In this document: positions 39,412 through 49,166 of the stretch, piece after piece
How positions within the stretch are numbered: position 1 is the stretch's first letter
How the letters are laid out: the number at the start of each line of letters is the position of its first letter
DNA from: Acidovorax sp. Leaf160
Lineage (GTDB): Bacteria > Pseudomonadota > Gammaproteobacteria > Burkholderiales > Burkholderiaceae_C
Length of the DNA stretch: 64,000 nucleotides
Direction: 5' to 3'
Assembly (NCBI RefSeq): GCF_001424265.1
Contig: NZ_LMOV01000025.1
Coordinates: 5,843-69,842, forward strand
Position numbers and translations under genes: made by a program
The notes under the pieces: generated by a model
The model's database searches: none
Told to the model about the DNA's origin: nothing
Seen by the model: only the letters and a program-made list of their open reading frames with translations

Positions 39412-40605
39412 TCAGTAGCCGTACAGCCAGGGCAGATCCAGCAGCCGCCCGCCCGCCAGGCGCAACGACCAGTCCCGCCCCCACCGCACCAGTCCCATCG
39501 CGTGGAAGATGCGGCCATTGCGGCGCGCTCTTTCCTGCACCCGCGCCACCCGGCGCCAGCGTTGCCGGGCGTAGTGCTGCAGCCGGTCGGCCACGGGCAC
39601 GCCGGCGAGCGCCAGCGCGACCTGGAGCGCGGCAGCATCTTCGATGGCCATGCCCGCGCCCTGGGCCAGATAGGGCCGCATCGGGTGGGCGGCATCGCCG
39701 AGCAGGGCAACGCGGCCCCGGGCGATGTCGAGCGGGCCGCGCACGGGCGGGCGGTCGGACAGGGGCCAGAGCCGCCAGCCGGAGCCTGCCTGCGGCACTG
39801 CCCGCACCATCTCCTGCAACGCGGCACAGGTGCCGGCGAGGGCGGATTCCAGATCCGCCGCGTTGGCGGCGTGGTCCCAGCCCTCCAGGTTGGCGGGCGG
39901 CGTGCCGTGGCGGATGGCCACCACGTTCATCAGTTCGCCCCTGCGCAGCGGGTACTGCACCACGTGCAAGCGGGGCCCGAGCCAGGCGGTGACCCGTGCG
40001 GTGCGCAGCCCGGCCGGAAGATCGGCCTGGCGCACGACCGCCCGATAGGCCAGGTGCCCCGCGCTGCGGGTGGGCTCCGCGCCCAGCATCCGCGCACGCG
40101 TGACGCTGCGCAGCCCGTCGGCGCCGATGAGCAAATCGCCCGTCACGGCAACGCCGCTGGCGAGCGTGAGGGCGACGCCACCTTCGCTCTGCCGATGGTC
40201 TGCCACGGCATCGGCCAGATGCCATCGCAGGTCGGCCTGCGACTGCGCCGAGGCCAGTAGCAGCCCGTGGAGATCGGCCCGGTGGATGGTGGCGTAGGCG
40301 GCACCGTAGCGCGTCAGGATGTCGGCCCCCAGGGGCAGCGCGGCCAGTTCGGCGCCGGTCAGGGCACTGCGCACCTGCAGCCGATCGGGGAAAGCGGCAA
40401 CGGCGTCCAGCGCGCCTTGCAGGCCCCAGTCGCGCAAGCGGCGCACCGCATTGGGCCCCAGCTGCACCCCGGCGCCGACTTCACCGAAGGCCGGCGCCTG
40501 CTCGAACAGGCGCACCGCGCATCCGGCGCGCGCGGCTCCGATGGCAGCGGCCAGGCCGCCGATGCCGCCCCCGGCGATGAGCACCGCCTGTGTGTTTTTC
40601 TGCAT
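39412..40605 (-). CDS. FAD-dependent monooxygenase
   Basis: Flavoprotein of the aromatic hydroxylase (salicylate/3-hydroxybenzoate-6-hydroxylase-like) family, 397 residues. FAD motifs are complete: VLIAGGGIGGLAAAI at the N-terminus, LLIGADGLRSVTR (DG motif), and GRVALLGDAAHPMRPYLAQGAGMAIEDA (GD motif). Substrate unknown. Two in-frame Met codons, 40620 and 40605, come from a 15-bp tandem duplication and both fit; I took the inner one, which starts closer to the FAD fold. No good ribosome-binding site is visible at either. It is convergent with the LytTR gene. Confidence 0.88.
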   Translation of the reverse strand: MQKNTQAVLIAGGGIGGLAAAIGAARAGCAVRLFEQAPAFGEVGAGVQLGPNAVRRLRDWGLQGALDAVAAFPDRLQVRSALTGAELAALPLGADILTRYGAAYATIHRADLHGLLLASAQSQADLRWHLADAVADHRQSEGGVALTLASGVAVTGDLLIGADGLRSVTRARMLGAEPTRSAGHLAYRAVVRQADLPAGLRTARVTAWLGPRLHVVQYPLRRGELMNVVAIRHGTPPANLEGWDHAANAADLESALAGTCAALQEMVRAVPQAGSGWRLWPLSDRPPVRGPLDIARGRVALLGDAAHPMRPYLAQGAGMAIEDAAALQVALALAGVPVADRLQHYARQRWRRVARVQERARRNGRIFHAMGLVRWGRDWSLRLAGGRLLDLPWLYGY

Positions 40606-40625
40606 GCCGCTTTTCTGCATGCCGC
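40596..40625. repeat. 15-bp tandem duplication at monooxygenase start
   Basis: TTTTCTGCATGCCGC occurs twice in direct succession on the plus strand. On the minus strand each unit supplies a start codon (ATGCAGAAAA), so the gene has two adjacent identical starts, reading MQKSG-MQKN. Confidence 0.9.
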
Positions 40626-40687
40626 GATTGTGCGGGCGGCCGCAGGCGCCCACCCCGAGCCTCGTCAAAGCGGAGGCACGCCGCGTC

Positions 40688-43600
40688 TCACGTGGGCGAG
40701 CCCAGCGCCGCTTCGAGCGCCTCGGCCGGCCCCGGGCGCCCGAACAGATAGCCCTGGAAGCCGTTGCAGCCGTGCAGCTTCAGGAAAGACAGCTGGCCCG
40801 TGGTCTCGACGCCCTCGGCCACCACGTTCAGGTCCAGGCTGTCGGCCAGCGCCAGGATGGTGCGCACGATGGCGGCGTCGTTCGGATCGGTCAGCACGTC
40901 GCGCACGAAACCCTGATCGATCTTGACCTGGTCGAGCGGCAGGCGCTTGAGGTAGCTGAGCGACGAGTAGCCGGTGCCGAAGTCGTCCAGCGAAAAGCCG
41001 ACACCCCCGCTCTTGAGCTGGCTCATCCGTCCGATGGTGTCCTCGATGTCGCCCAGCAACATGCTTTCGGTCAATTCGAGCTTCAGGCGGCGCGGCTCGG
41101 CGCCAGTGTCGCGCAGCACATCGAGCACTTCACCCACGAAGCCGGGCTGACGGAACTGCCGCGCGCTGACGTTGACGGAGACGGTGAGGTGGCGCGTGTC
41201 CTCGCGCTGCGACCAGCGCACCAGCTGCTCGCACGCGGACTTCAGCACGAAGCGGCCCAGCGGAAGGATCAGCCCGGTCTGCTCGGCCAGGGGAATGAAA
41301 TCCATCGGGCTGATCATTCCGCGCTCCGGGTGCGGCCAGCGCACCAGGGCCTCGGCACCGCTGATGCGCGTGCGGCCGTCCACGATGGGCTGGTAATGCA
41401 CCCGCAGCTCCCCCCGGGCGAGGCCCTGGCGCAGATCGGCCTCCAGGTGCGAGCGGGCATTGGCCTGGGCCTGCATGTGCGGGTCGAAGAAACGCTGGGT
41501 ATTGCGGCCGGCCGCCTTGGCCTGGTACATGGCCAGGTCGGCCCGTTTGAGCAGTTCGTCCACGCTGCAGGGCTGGTCGCCGAACAGCGTAATGCCGATG
41601 CTGGGCGTGCTGAAGTGCTGCTGGGCGCCGAGTTCGAAGGGCTCGTTCAGGCAGGCCAGCAGCTTATCGGCCACGCGCTCGGCCTGCGCCGCCGCATCGA
41701 TGGTGGAGAGATCCAGGTCCTCCAGCATGACCACGAACTCATCGCCACCGAAGCGGGCCACCGTGTCGGTGGCCCCCACGCAGCCCACCAGCCGGTGCGC
41801 CACCTGCGCCAGGAGGCGGTCGCCCATGTCGTGCCCGAGGGTGTCGTTCAGGTCCTTGAAGTTGTCCAGGTCGATGAACAGCAGGGCCCCGGGCCGGCCA
41901 TGGCGCTGCGAGGCGGCCGTGGCGCGTTGCAACCGGTCGAGCAGCAAACGGCGATTGGGCAGGCTGGTCAGCGCGTCGTAGAAAGCCAGGCGCTCGATCT
42001 CCTGCTCGGCACGCTTGCGGTCGGTGATGTCGCGGCACACGCCCAGCAGGCCGGTGACATGGCCCTGCGCGTCGCGGATCGGGGTCTTGATGGTTTCGAA
42101 GCAGCAGGTGCTTCCGCCGTCGGCCAGGGTGAGTTCTTCCTCGAACGCGAGCGGGTGCCCCGAGGCCATGGCGCGGGCATCGAGTTCGCGCATGCGCTGG
42201 GCCTCGGCGGCGGGCCAGACGGCTTCGTCGGTCTTCCCGAGGATCTCGCCCTCGGGCCGGCCGACCCAGCGCTCGAAGGCGGGGTTGGCCAGCAGGTAGC
42301 GGCCCTCGGCGTCCTTGAGCGACACCATGTCGGGGATGGAATTCACCAGAACCGCCAGACGGCTGCGCTGCTGATCCAGCTCGTACGCCATGCGGCGCTG
42401 CGCCGTCAGGTCGTAGGCGAAGCTGACCACGGCCACCACGCCGCCGTCCGGCCCGAATTCCGGCGCGAAGGTGGTGTGGCGAAACTGCGGGCCGTCGGCA
42501 TAGTCGATGCGGTTCTCGAACACCGCTATGTGCCCGGACAACGCCTTCTGCAGATGCGGCATGGCCTGCGCCAGCACCACCGGCGGCAGCACGTCGCTCA
42601 GCAACTGGCCTTCCAGCGCGCCGACATCGGTGTGCAGCCACTGCGCCTGCAGGGGATTGACGTAGAGCAGCCGCAGGTCGGCGCCGATGCGGGCCACGCC
42701 ACCCGGCAGGTTGCGCAGCAGCCCATCGAGCTGCGCGCCGCGCCGACGGGCGAGCAGTTCGTTTTCCCGCTGTTCGGTCACGTCGGTTGCCACGCCGTCC
42801 CAGATCACCCGGCCGTCGGGCAGCGCGCGCGGTGACGAGCTCATGCGGATCCAGCGCACCTCGCCGTCGGTACGGACCACCCGCACCACGTTGTCGCTCA
42901 CGCCCATGGACGCGAAAGACTGCTCCTCCACCCGGTCGTTCAGGGTGCGATCCGCCGGCAGGATGCGGTCGTAGAGCAATGCCGGGTCGCGCAAGGCATC
43001 TTCGACGCGCACGCCTACCAGCCGCTCCACTGCCTCGCCCATGTAGATGAAACGCCGGCTTCCGTCGTGGTCGCGCATCAGCTGGTAGGTCACGCTGTCG
43101 GGCAGGTTGCGCCCCAGCAGGTGCAGCCGCACTTCGCTGTCGCGCAACTGGGCTTCCACCTCGCGCGCTCGCAGGAACGGCCGGCGAATGCCGGACACGT
43201 ACATCGCCTGGAACAACAAGGCATAGGCGGTCACACGCAGCCCGTGGGACGCCAGATCGGCCACCCAGGGCCACCCGGTCGGCCACCGGGCCACCACACC
43301 GGCCAGCGCCAGCAAGGCGGCCGATCCGGCGAGCCAGCGGCTCTGCCCACCGTTCGCGGGCGCAGGCCGTCGCCAGAGCACCAGCGCCGCCAGCCCGAGA
43401 CCCACCGTGCCAAGCCAGCCCAGGGCCACGCCGTGGAAAGGCTCGGACGCCAGCGCCAGCCGGACCGGCAGCCCGCCGGCACCCAACCAGGCCAGGCCCA
43501 CGGACAGCAGCGCCGCGCCTGCCGCCCAGGCCGTGCAAGGCCCCCGCATGCGCAGGCCGAATGCATACATCAGCCACGCCAGGCTCTCCACCAGGCGGGC

Positions 43601-43993
43601 GCTGAGCCCATAGAACGCCGACGCGTCCTGCTGGCCCGGCGCCAACGCCGCGCCCACGGAAGCCTGCAGCAGCATGGCATGCAGAAAATTGCCGACAGCC
43701 GCCACGGCGAGGGCCCCCACCAGCAGGTGGGCCCGGCGGTCGGGTTCCGGATCGAGGGTGTGCAGCGCCAATGCCACGGACATCAGCCCGAGCAGCACCA
43801 CCACGAGGTCGAGAAACAGCTCGACTCCGCCCAGGTTGTCGGCGCCCGACCCCGGCAGCCGCAGCATGTGGACCAGCAGAAACGCCGAGGCCAGGCCGAT
43901 CACCACCACGGTCACCGCTGGCGCTCTGGGCAGTTGCGAGAGGGGCGGCTCGATCAGCTGCGGAGCAGGCGACCGTGGGTGCGGTTCACTCAT
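40688..43993 (-). CDS. Membrane-bound PAS-GGDEF-EAL protein
   Basis: A 1101-residue c-di-GMP enzyme. The N-terminal region has seven or eight membrane helices (about residues 25-270) in MASE-type layout. Three PAS segments follow (about 295-410, 420-530, 540-655; seen as RRFIYMGEAVERLVG, RLLYVNPLQAQWLHT, GRYLLANPAFERWVG), then GGDEF (DALTSLPNRR, GGDEFVVM) and EAL (GAEALVRW, DDFGTGYSSLSYL, VVAEGVET). The EAL motifs appear complete, so phosphodiesterase activity is likely. The GGDEF sequence is intact but lacks the RxxD inhibitory site, where GATD stands instead. Preceded by an inverted repeat that could regulate it. Confidence 0.93.
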   Translation of the reverse strand: MSEPHPRSPAPQLIEPPLSQLPRAPAVTVVVIGLASAFLLVHMLRLPGSGADNLGGVELFLDLVVVLLGLMSVALALHTLDPEPDRRAHLLVGALAVAAVGNFLHAMLLQASVGAALAPGQQDASAFYGLSARLVESLAWLMYAFGLRMRGPCTAWAAGAALLSVGLAWLGAGGLPVRLALASEPFHGVALGWLGTVGLGLAALVLWRRPAPANGGQSRWLAGSAALLALAGVVARWPTGWPWVADLASHGLRVTAYALLFQAMYVSGIRRPFLRAREVEAQLRDSEVRLHLLGRNLPDSVTYQLMRDHDGSRRFIYMGEAVERLVGVRVEDALRDPALLYDRILPADRTLNDRVEEQSFASMGVSDNVVRVVRTDGEVRWIRMSSSPRALPDGRVIWDGVATDVTEQRENELLARRRGAQLDGLLRNLPGGVARIGADLRLLYVNPLQAQWLHTDVGALEGQLLSDVLPPVVLAQAMPHLQKALSGHIAVFENRIDYADGPQFRHTTFAPEFGPDGGVVAVVSFAYDLTAQRRMAYELDQQRSRLAVLVNSIPDMVSLKDAEGRYLLANPAFERWVGRPEGEILGKTDEAVWPAAEAQRMRELDARAMASGHPLAFEEELTLADGGSTCCFETIKTPIRDAQGHVTGLLGVCRDITDRKRAEQEIERLAFYDALTSLPNRRLLLDRLQRATAASQRHGRPGALLFIDLDNFKDLNDTLGHDMGDRLLAQVAHRLVGCVGATDTVARFGGDEFVVMLEDLDLSTIDAAAQAERVADKLLACLNEPFELGAQQHFSTPSIGITLFGDQPCSVDELLKRADLAMYQAKAAGRNTQRFFDPHMQAQANARSHLEADLRQGLARGELRVHYQPIVDGRTRISGAEALVRWPHPERGMISPMDFIPLAEQTGLILPLGRFVLKSACEQLVRWSQREDTRHLTVSVNVSARQFRQPGFVGEVLDVLRDTGAEPRRLKLELTESMLLGDIEDTIGRMSQLKSGGVGFSLDDFGTGYSSLSYLKRLPLDQVKIDQGFVRDVLTDPNDAAIVRTILALADSLDLNVVAEGVETTGQLSFLKLHGCNGFQGYLFGRPGPAEALEAALGSPT

Positions 43994-44036
43994 GCGGGGA
44001 AGGTCCAGGCCGGCGAATACATGTCGTCACAAGTGT

Positions 44037-44062
44037 ATAGACGGCAAGAGAGTACCGTCTAT
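44037..44062. promoter_or_regulatory. Inverted repeat upstream of PAS-GGDEF-EAL gene
   Basis: Arms ATAGACGG (44037-44044) and CCGTCTAT (44055-44062) form a perfect 8-base inverted repeat with a 10-base spacer, lying 44-69 bases before the start at 43993. On the minus strand TATACA next to it resembles a -10 box. It could be an operator or a hairpin in the leader; nothing identifies a regulator. Confidence 0.4.
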
Positions 44063-44213
44063 CGGCAAAAGCGCGGACTCGGCGCGGCTTCGAAGGCCAA
44101 GACTATCGCGGCATCCCGCCCGGCATGGGCCACCACCGAACGGCACCTCCAGCCGAGCCGGCATCACCAGCCGGCGGCAGATGCGGGCGCGCCGAAGCCG
44201 GCCGGCAGCGGGC

Positions 44214-47129
44214 TCAGCTCAGCAGTTGGCGCAACACATAGGGCAGGATGCCGCCTGCCCGGTAGTAGTCCACTTCGATGGGCGTGTCGATGCGCAAGGT
44301 GACTACCACTTCCTGGCGGGAGCCATCCGGCCGGTGGATCACCAGCCGGGCATCGCTCTGCGGGGTAAGCGCCGGGTCGGGCAGGACGTCGATCACTTCG
44401 CTGCCCTGCAGGCCCAGCTTCTCCCAGGAGTCGTCGCCCCGGAACTGCAATGGCAGCACGCCCATGCCGACCAGGTTGGAGCGGTGGATGCGTTCGAAAC
44501 TGCGCGCGATCACCGCCTTGATGCCGAGCAGCTGCGTGCCCTTGGCGGCCCAGTCGCGGCTCGAACCCGTGCCGTACTCTTCCCCCGCAAAAATCACGGT
44601 GGGCGTTTCGTGCGCGATGTACTGCATGGCGGCATCGAAGATGAACATCTTGGTGCCTTGCAACGGCCCCTCGTTCTGGAACAGGGTGACTCCGCCCTCC
44701 TCCCGCGAGCCGTCTGCCAGCGGCGGAATCATCAGGTTCTTGATCCGCACGTTGGCGAAGGTGCCCCGCATCATCACGTCGTGATTGCCCCGGCGCGCGC
44801 CGTAGCTGTTGAAGTCCGCTTTCAGCACGCCGTGCTGCAGCAGCCATTGCCCAGCCGGCGATGTGTCCTTGATGGAACCCGCCGGGGAGATGTGGTCGGT
44901 GGTGATCGAGTCGCCAAACAAGGCCATGATGCGCGCACCCTGCACCGATTCAGCAGCTTTTTGGCCGCCAGCGCTTGACTGTCCTGCATCCCCTGCTATT
45001 GGATCAATAGCAAACTGGGCAAAGAACGGTGGCTCGGCGATGTAGGTACTGGCGGGCCAGACATAGGTGTCGCCTTCCACGCCCAGGATGTTGTTCCAGA
45101 GCGCGCCAGGCTCGGTCTTGACCTTGGCGTAATTCGCCTTGAACGCCTTGCCGTTCATGGCGAACTTCATCAGCGCCTGCACCTCGTCGCTCGACGGCCA
45201 GATATCGCCCAGATAGATATCCCGCCCGCCCCGGCCGCGCCCCACGGGCTCGGTCATCAGGTCGCGCAGCACCGTGCCAGCGATGGCATAGGCCACCACC
45301 AGCGGCGGGCTGGCCAGGAAGTTGGCCTTGATGTTCGGGTGGATGCGCGCCTCGAAGTTGCGGTTGCCCGACAGCACGGCCGCACACACCAGGTCGTTGC
45401 CGGTAATGGCCTCGTTCAGCTCGGGAGCCAGGTCGCCCGCGTTGCCGATGCACGTAGTGCATCCGTAGCCCGCCAGGGCGAACCCCAGCTTTTCGAGGTA
45501 GGGCATCAGGCCGGTTTCCGTCAGGTATTCCGTGACGATGCGTGACCCGGGGGCGAGCGACGTCTTGATGTGAGGCTGCACCTTCAAGCCCGCTTCGACG
45601 GCCTTCTTGGCCAACAGGCCCGCGGCCAGCAACACGCTCGGGTTCGACGTGTTGGTGCAACTGGTGATGGCGGCGATCAGCACATCGCCATTGCCGATGG
45701 TCGTGTCGGCGCCTTTTACCGGCACCCGGGCGGTGGCGTCCGAACGCTTCACCGCCAGCTTGGGCTTGTTCTGCTCCATCTCCACCAGGAAACGCGGACC
45801 GCCTTCCGGTGCCGGTTTCTCCTCTGGTGGCCGAGGCCGGGCTTCCTCGCCCCGGCGGTGGATGTGGTGCCGGGTGTGCAACAGCTCTGCAGGCCGGTTG
45901 AAGCCATTCTGGGCAGCAGGCTGCGAGAACAGCGAGGTGAACTGGCTGGCGACCTGGCCCAGCTCGATGCGGTCCTGCGGCCGCTTGGGGCCAGCGAGGC
46001 TGGGGGTGACATCGCCCAGGTCCAGGCGAACGACTTGCGAGTAGTCGATGTCGCCATCCTGGGGCACGCCGAACAGGCCCTGGGCCTTGAAGTAGCCCTC
46101 GAAGGCCTCGATCTCGGCCCGCGTGCGCCCCGTGCCCCTGAAATAGTCGATAGTCTTTTCGTCGACCGGGAAAAAGCCCATCGTCGCGCCATACTCCGGG
46201 GCCATGTTGCCGATGGTGGCGCGATCGGGAAGGGACAGCGTCCTCGTGCCTTCGCCGAAGAATTCGACGAATTTGCCCACTACCTTGTGCCTGCGCAGGA
46301 TTTCCGTGACCGTGAGCACCAGGTCGGTGGCGGTGACACCCTCGCGCAGTCGCCCGGTCAATTCGAAACCGACCACGTCGGGCGTGAGAAAGTACACCGG
46401 CTGGCCCAGCATGGCGGCCTCGGCTTCGATCCCGCCCACACCCCAGGCGACCACACCGATGCCATTGATCATGGTGGTGTGACTGTCGGTGCCGACCAGC
46501 GTATCCGGGTAATAGACACCGCCCCGGCCCTGATGCACGCCCCGCGCGAGATATTCCAGATTAACCTGGTGCACGATGCCGAAACCCGGCGGAACCACGC
46601 CGAAGGTCGCGAAGGCCTGCATGCCCCATTTCATGAATTCGTAACGCTCGCGATTGCGCTGGAACTCGAGCTTCATATTCAGATCGAGGGCTTTCTTCGT
46701 GCCGTAATAGTCCACCATCACCGAATGGTCGACCACCAGATCCACGGGTACCAGCGGCTCGATCTTTTTGGGGTTCTTGCCCAACCGCTGCGCCGCACTG
46801 CGCATGGCGGCCAGATCGGCCAGCAAAGGCACGCCCGTAAAATCCTGCAACACCACCCGGGAAACCACAAAAGGGATTTCCTCGGTGCGTTGTCCATTGG
46901 CCTGCCATTGCGCCAATTGCTGCACGTGCCCCGCAGTCACTTTGCGGCCGTCGCAATTGCGCAGCACCGATTCCAGCACGATGCGAAGAGATACAGGCAA
47001 ACGGGCGACCGACGGAAACTGCTCCGACAAAGCCGGGAGCGAATAAAACATTCCCTGCCGACCCGAAGCCGTTGTAAATGATTGCAAAGTTGCGGGAAAC
47101 GCGTGTTCTGCGGAGGGGCTCGGGTTCAT
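44214..47129 (-). CDS. acnA: Aconitate hydratase A
   Basis: TCA-cycle aconitase of the AcnA/IRP type, 971 residues, longer than the usual 890-910. [4Fe-4S] ligands are seen in [11 protein letters not shown] and [12 protein letters not shown]; other blocks include [39 protein letters not shown] and [13 protein letters not shown]. Two insertions explain the length. A Pro/Glu/Arg-rich linker lies at about residues 410-470. The other insertion, read [18 protein letters not shown], coincides with a copy of the interspersed repeat (44958-45011). The gene is alone on its strand, with a 463-bp leader downstream of the H-NS-like gene. Confidence 0.96.
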   Translation of the reverse strand: MNPSPSAEHAFPATLQSFTTASGRQGMFYSLPALSEQFPSVARLPVSLRIVLESVLRNCDGRKVTAGHVQQLAQWQANGQRTEEIPFVVSRVVLQDFTGVPLLADLAAMRSAAQRLGKNPKKIEPLVPVDLVVDHSVMVDYYGTKKALDLNMKLEFQRNRERYEFMKWGMQAFATFGVVPPGFGIVHQVNLEYLARGVHQGRGGVYYPDTLVGTDSHTTMINGIGVVAWGVGGIEAEAAMLGQPVYFLTPDVVGFELTGRLREGVTATDLVLTVTEILRRHKVVGKFVEFFGEGTRTLSLPDRATIGNMAPEYGATMGFFPVDEKTIDYFRGTGRTRAEIEAFEGYFKAQGLFGVPQDGDIDYSQVVRLDLGDVTPSLAGPKRPQDRIELGQVASQFTSLFSQPAAQNGFNRPAELLHTRHHIHRRGEEARPRPPEEKPAPEGGPRFLVEMEQNKPKLAVKRSDATARVPVKGADTTIGNGDVLIAAITSCTNTSNPSVLLAAGLLAKKAVEAGLKVQPHIKTSLAPGSRIVTEYLTETGLMPYLEKLGFALAGYGCTTCIGNAGDLAPELNEAITGNDLVCAAVLSGNRNFEARIHPNIKANFLASPPLVVAYAIAGTVLRDLMTEPVGRGRGGRDIYLGDIWPSSDEVQALMKFAMNGKAFKANYAKVKTEPGALWNNILGVEGDTYVWPASTYIAEPPFFAQFAIDPIAGDAGQSSAGGQKAAESVQGARIMALFGDSITTDHISPAGSIKDTSPAGQWLLQHGVLKADFNSYGARRGNHDVMMRGTFANVRIKNLMIPPLADGSREEGGVTLFQNEGPLQGTKMFIFDAAMQYIAHETPTVIFAGEEYGTGSSRDWAAKGTQLLGIKAVIARSFERIHRSNLVGMGVLPLQFRGDDSWEKLGLQGSEVIDVLPDPALTPQSDARLVIHRPDGSRQEVVVTLRIDTPIEVDYYRAGGILPYVLRQLLS
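44958..45011 (-). repeat. Interspersed palindromic repeat, copy inside acnA
   Basis: Minus strand: palindrome GCTATTGATCCAATAGC (45011-44995), 19 bases, AGCGCTGGCGGCC, then AAAAA. It lies in frame and in the sense direction of acnA, where close relatives of E. coli AcnA have no such residues. Confidence 0.85.
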
Positions 47130-47592
47130 GGGACTCCTTGGGGCTAATCTTGGGGCTGATGCGGGCTTGTGGGCTACAGGTCGCCGCGGCGGTCAGCGCG
47201 GCGCTTTCGAACTGCTACTGGAGGTCCACCGCTGGAGATACGGTTTCCGTGGCCCGGCCCCCGCAGCGCTGGGTGAACGCACGTCGGAACACCCCGTCGC
47301 TGGCTCGGGGTACGGCCTGAACCCGCGCAACCCGGCAGCGATGCATGCGGGGGGATGCCGCGAAGCTGCCGGCGGCCACTTTCCAGTCGATTAGACATAG
47401 CTCGACATTCTGCGCTGCGTTTTTGCCCCTGCATGTCAGCGAGCGCCGCGCCCTGAGCACATTCCCCATTCACGCATCCCATCTGCATGGGCCCAAGAAA
47501 AAAGCCCGTCGTTACCGACGGGCTTCGATCATTCACCAAGGGCGGCCGAGTCAATCCGCCTCATACACGAGGCGGCTCAGGCGCGTATTAAC
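47130..47592. other. 463-bp gap between acnA and the H-NS-like gene
   Basis: No gene is supported here; frames on both strands have unconserved, Arg/Pro/Gly-rich products. It holds the H-NS-like gene terminator at 47498-47524. It also holds a 21-bp inverted repeat GTCGA (47386-47390) / TCGAC (47402-47406) with TTAGACATAGC between, which could be an acnA operator, because it is about 260 bases upstream of the acnA start; this is speculative. Confidence 0.5.
47498..47524 (-). terminator. Rho-independent terminator of the H-NS-like gene
   Basis: Stem AGCCCGTCG (47503-47511) with CGACGGGCT (47516-47524), loop TTAC, followed on the minus strand by a run of six U. It lies about 70 bases after the stop of the H-NS-like gene and therefore separates its transcript from acnA. 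Confidence 0.88.
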
Positions 47593-47889
47593 TCAAATCG
47601 CGAACTTTTCGCGGCTTTCGTTTTGAATCCACTTGGGCGCCTTGCCGCGACCGGTCCACGTCTGGCCGGTAGCCGGATTGCGGTATTTGGGAGCCACTTT
47701 GGTTCCGCTGGTAGAGGAACGGGTGGCGGCACGACCAGAAGGAAAAACGTCTTGCGCGGTCAAACCATATTCAGCGACCAAACCGCGGACCTGGGCCACG
47801 GCGTCGGACAATTCACGGCGGCGCGCCTCGCTGATCTGTTGCTCCAGGGCTTCGCGTTGCTTGAGCAGGTCTTTGTAGCTGGTGGTCAT
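47593..47889 (-). CDS. H-NS family nucleoid-associated protein
   Basis: A 98-residue H-NS histone-family protein. N-terminal helices for oligomerisation (YKDLLKQREALEQQISEARRREL) are followed by a Ser/Thr/Lys linker and a C-terminal DNA-binding segment TWTGRGKAPKWI, the Burkholderiales variant of the H-NS AT-hook-like loop. Silences AT-rich DNA, of which the pilus operon downstream is an example. A well-formed promoter lies 36 bases upstream of the start and a terminator follows. The family is certain; which named paralogue (BpH3, Bv3F-like) is unresolved. Confidence 0.93.
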   Translation of the reverse strand: MTTSYKDLLKQREALEQQISEARRRELSDAVAQVRGLVAEYGLTAQDVFPSGRAATRSSTSGTKVAPKYRNPATGQTWTGRGKAPKWIQNESREKFAI

Positions 47890-48235
47890 GGTGTGGTATC
47901 GGGCACGAATGAAAGGAAGGCCGCATTATAAGAACGTTTTTAAGGATGCTTAAACATCTTTCATAAATCAGCTTGAAAACACACCTGCCATCCGTGCGCC
48001 ACCTACGCAGTCGCCGGACGCAAAAAAAGCGGATGAAGCGCCCGGAGTCTGCGGCATCTCGGGACCTTGCAGCCTGGAAAGAGGAGTCGGCCATTAACTT
48101 CGCCGCCCGGCAGAGGCCGGTTTTCCTCACCGGTCGCCCGAGCATCAGGCCCAGGATGCGTTGGACGCTCCGACATTCGGCGCGCCCGCTCGCTCGCGCA
48201 AAATGGCAGCTTCTCTTCTTCAGAAGACTGATTCC
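47890..48235. other. 346-bp gap between divergent H-NS-like gene and apaH
   Basis: Holds the H-NS-like gene promoter (47925-47953) within an AT-rich stretch of about 60 bases (47920-47980). No gene is supported; a 200-base GC-rich part then leads to apaH, with no obvious apaH promoter. Confidence 0.5.
47925..47953 (-). promoter_or_regulatory. Promoter of the H-NS-like gene
   Basis: On the minus strand a consensus -10 TATAAT (47930-47925) is 17 bases from TTAAGC (47953-47948). An imperfect inverted repeat, AAGGATG/CATCTTT around CTTAAA (about 47942-47961), covers the -35 region. The setting is AT-rich, as expected for autoregulation by an H-NS protein. Confidence 0.7.
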
Positions 48236-49078
48236 ATGGCAATTTACTGTGTAGGCGATGTACAGGGGTGCGATGGCGCTCTGCAAAGACTGGTGGACCG
48301 CATCGGTTTTTCCCCCAGTCGGGACACGCTGTACTTGCTGGGCGACCTGGTGAACCGGGGCCCCGCTTCGGCCGCCGTGCTGCGCCGCTGCGTGCGATGG
48401 GGTGACAGCGCCCGCGCACTGCTCGGCAACCACGACCTGCATCTGCTGGCAGCCGCCCACGGCGCGCGCGCCCCTTCGCGCAGGGATACGCTGGCCGATG
48501 TATTGGAAGCGCCCGACCGGGAAGGCTTGCTGGACTGGCTGCGGCAGCAACCGCTGGCGCGCACACTGGAGCTTGCAGGTGAACCCTTGCTGATGGTGCA
48601 TGCCGGCGTCCTGCCGCAATGGACGCTGCAAGACACGCTCTCCTACGCCAGCGAGGTTCAGTCGGTGCTGCGCGGCCCTCGGCTGCCGGACTTTCTGCAC
48701 AGCATGTACGGAAATACGCCCGATCGATGGAGCGACCACCTCGAAGGCCTCGACCGTATTCGCACGATCGTGAACGCACTCACCCGCCTGCGGTTCTGCA
48801 CGCCGGACGGTGTGATGGATTTCGACAGCACCGAATCAGCGGCCCAGCCACCCGCCGGCCTGGTGCCATGGTTCGAAGCGCCGGGGCGGCGCACCGAGAG
48901 CACGCTGATCGCCTTCGGGCACTGGTCCACCCTGGGTTGGCTCGAACGCCGCCACCTGCTCGGACTGGATACCGGTTGCGTCTGGGGAGGCTGCCTGAGT
49001 GCGGTGCGCTTCGGCGCCACCCTGGCGGAAAGGGAGCACCTGAAGGTGGACTGCGAAGCATCGCAAAAGCCGGGTTGA
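48236..49078 (+). CDS. apaH: Symmetrical bis(5'-nucleosyl)-tetraphosphatase
   Basis: Hydrolyses Ap4A to two ADP and also removes Np4 caps from RNA, 280 residues. Metallophosphatase motifs are complete: GDVQGC near residue 8, GDLVNRGP, GNHDLHLL, and VHAGVLPQW, then FGHWSTLG. The start at 48236 gives MAIYCVGDVQGC; the frame from 48161 has no conserved residues. It stands alone, divergent from the H-NS-like gene and convergent with rhlE. Confidence 0.96.
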   Translation: MAIYCVGDVQGCDGALQRLVDRIGFSPSRDTLYLLGDLVNRGPASAAVLRRCVRWGDSARALLGNHDLHLLAAAHGARAPSRRDTLADVLEAPDREGLLDWLRQQPLARTLELAGEPLLMVHAGVLPQWTLQDTLSYASEVQSVLRGPRLPDFLHSMYGNTPDRWSDHLEGLDRIRTIVNALTRLRFCTPDGVMDFDSTESAAQPPAGLVPWFEAPGRRTESTLIAFGHWSTLGWLERRHLLGLDTGCVWGGCLSAVRFGATLAEREHLKVDCEASQKPG

Positions 49079-49166
49079 GACGGCACCGCCACCCACCTGC
49101 GCTCAGACGGCCACAGCACCCTGCCCGTACCACACCGTTCCACGGGTGCAGGTCAAGGGTGCGGAA

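Noticed and set aside
40319-42835. 838-codon plus-strand frame opposite the monooxygenase and GGDEF-EAL genes
   Set aside because: Antisense to conserved domains with no recognisable motif.
47174-47554. 126-codon minus-strand frame upstream of acnA
   Set aside because: It spans the terminator of the H-NS-like gene and has no conserved residues.
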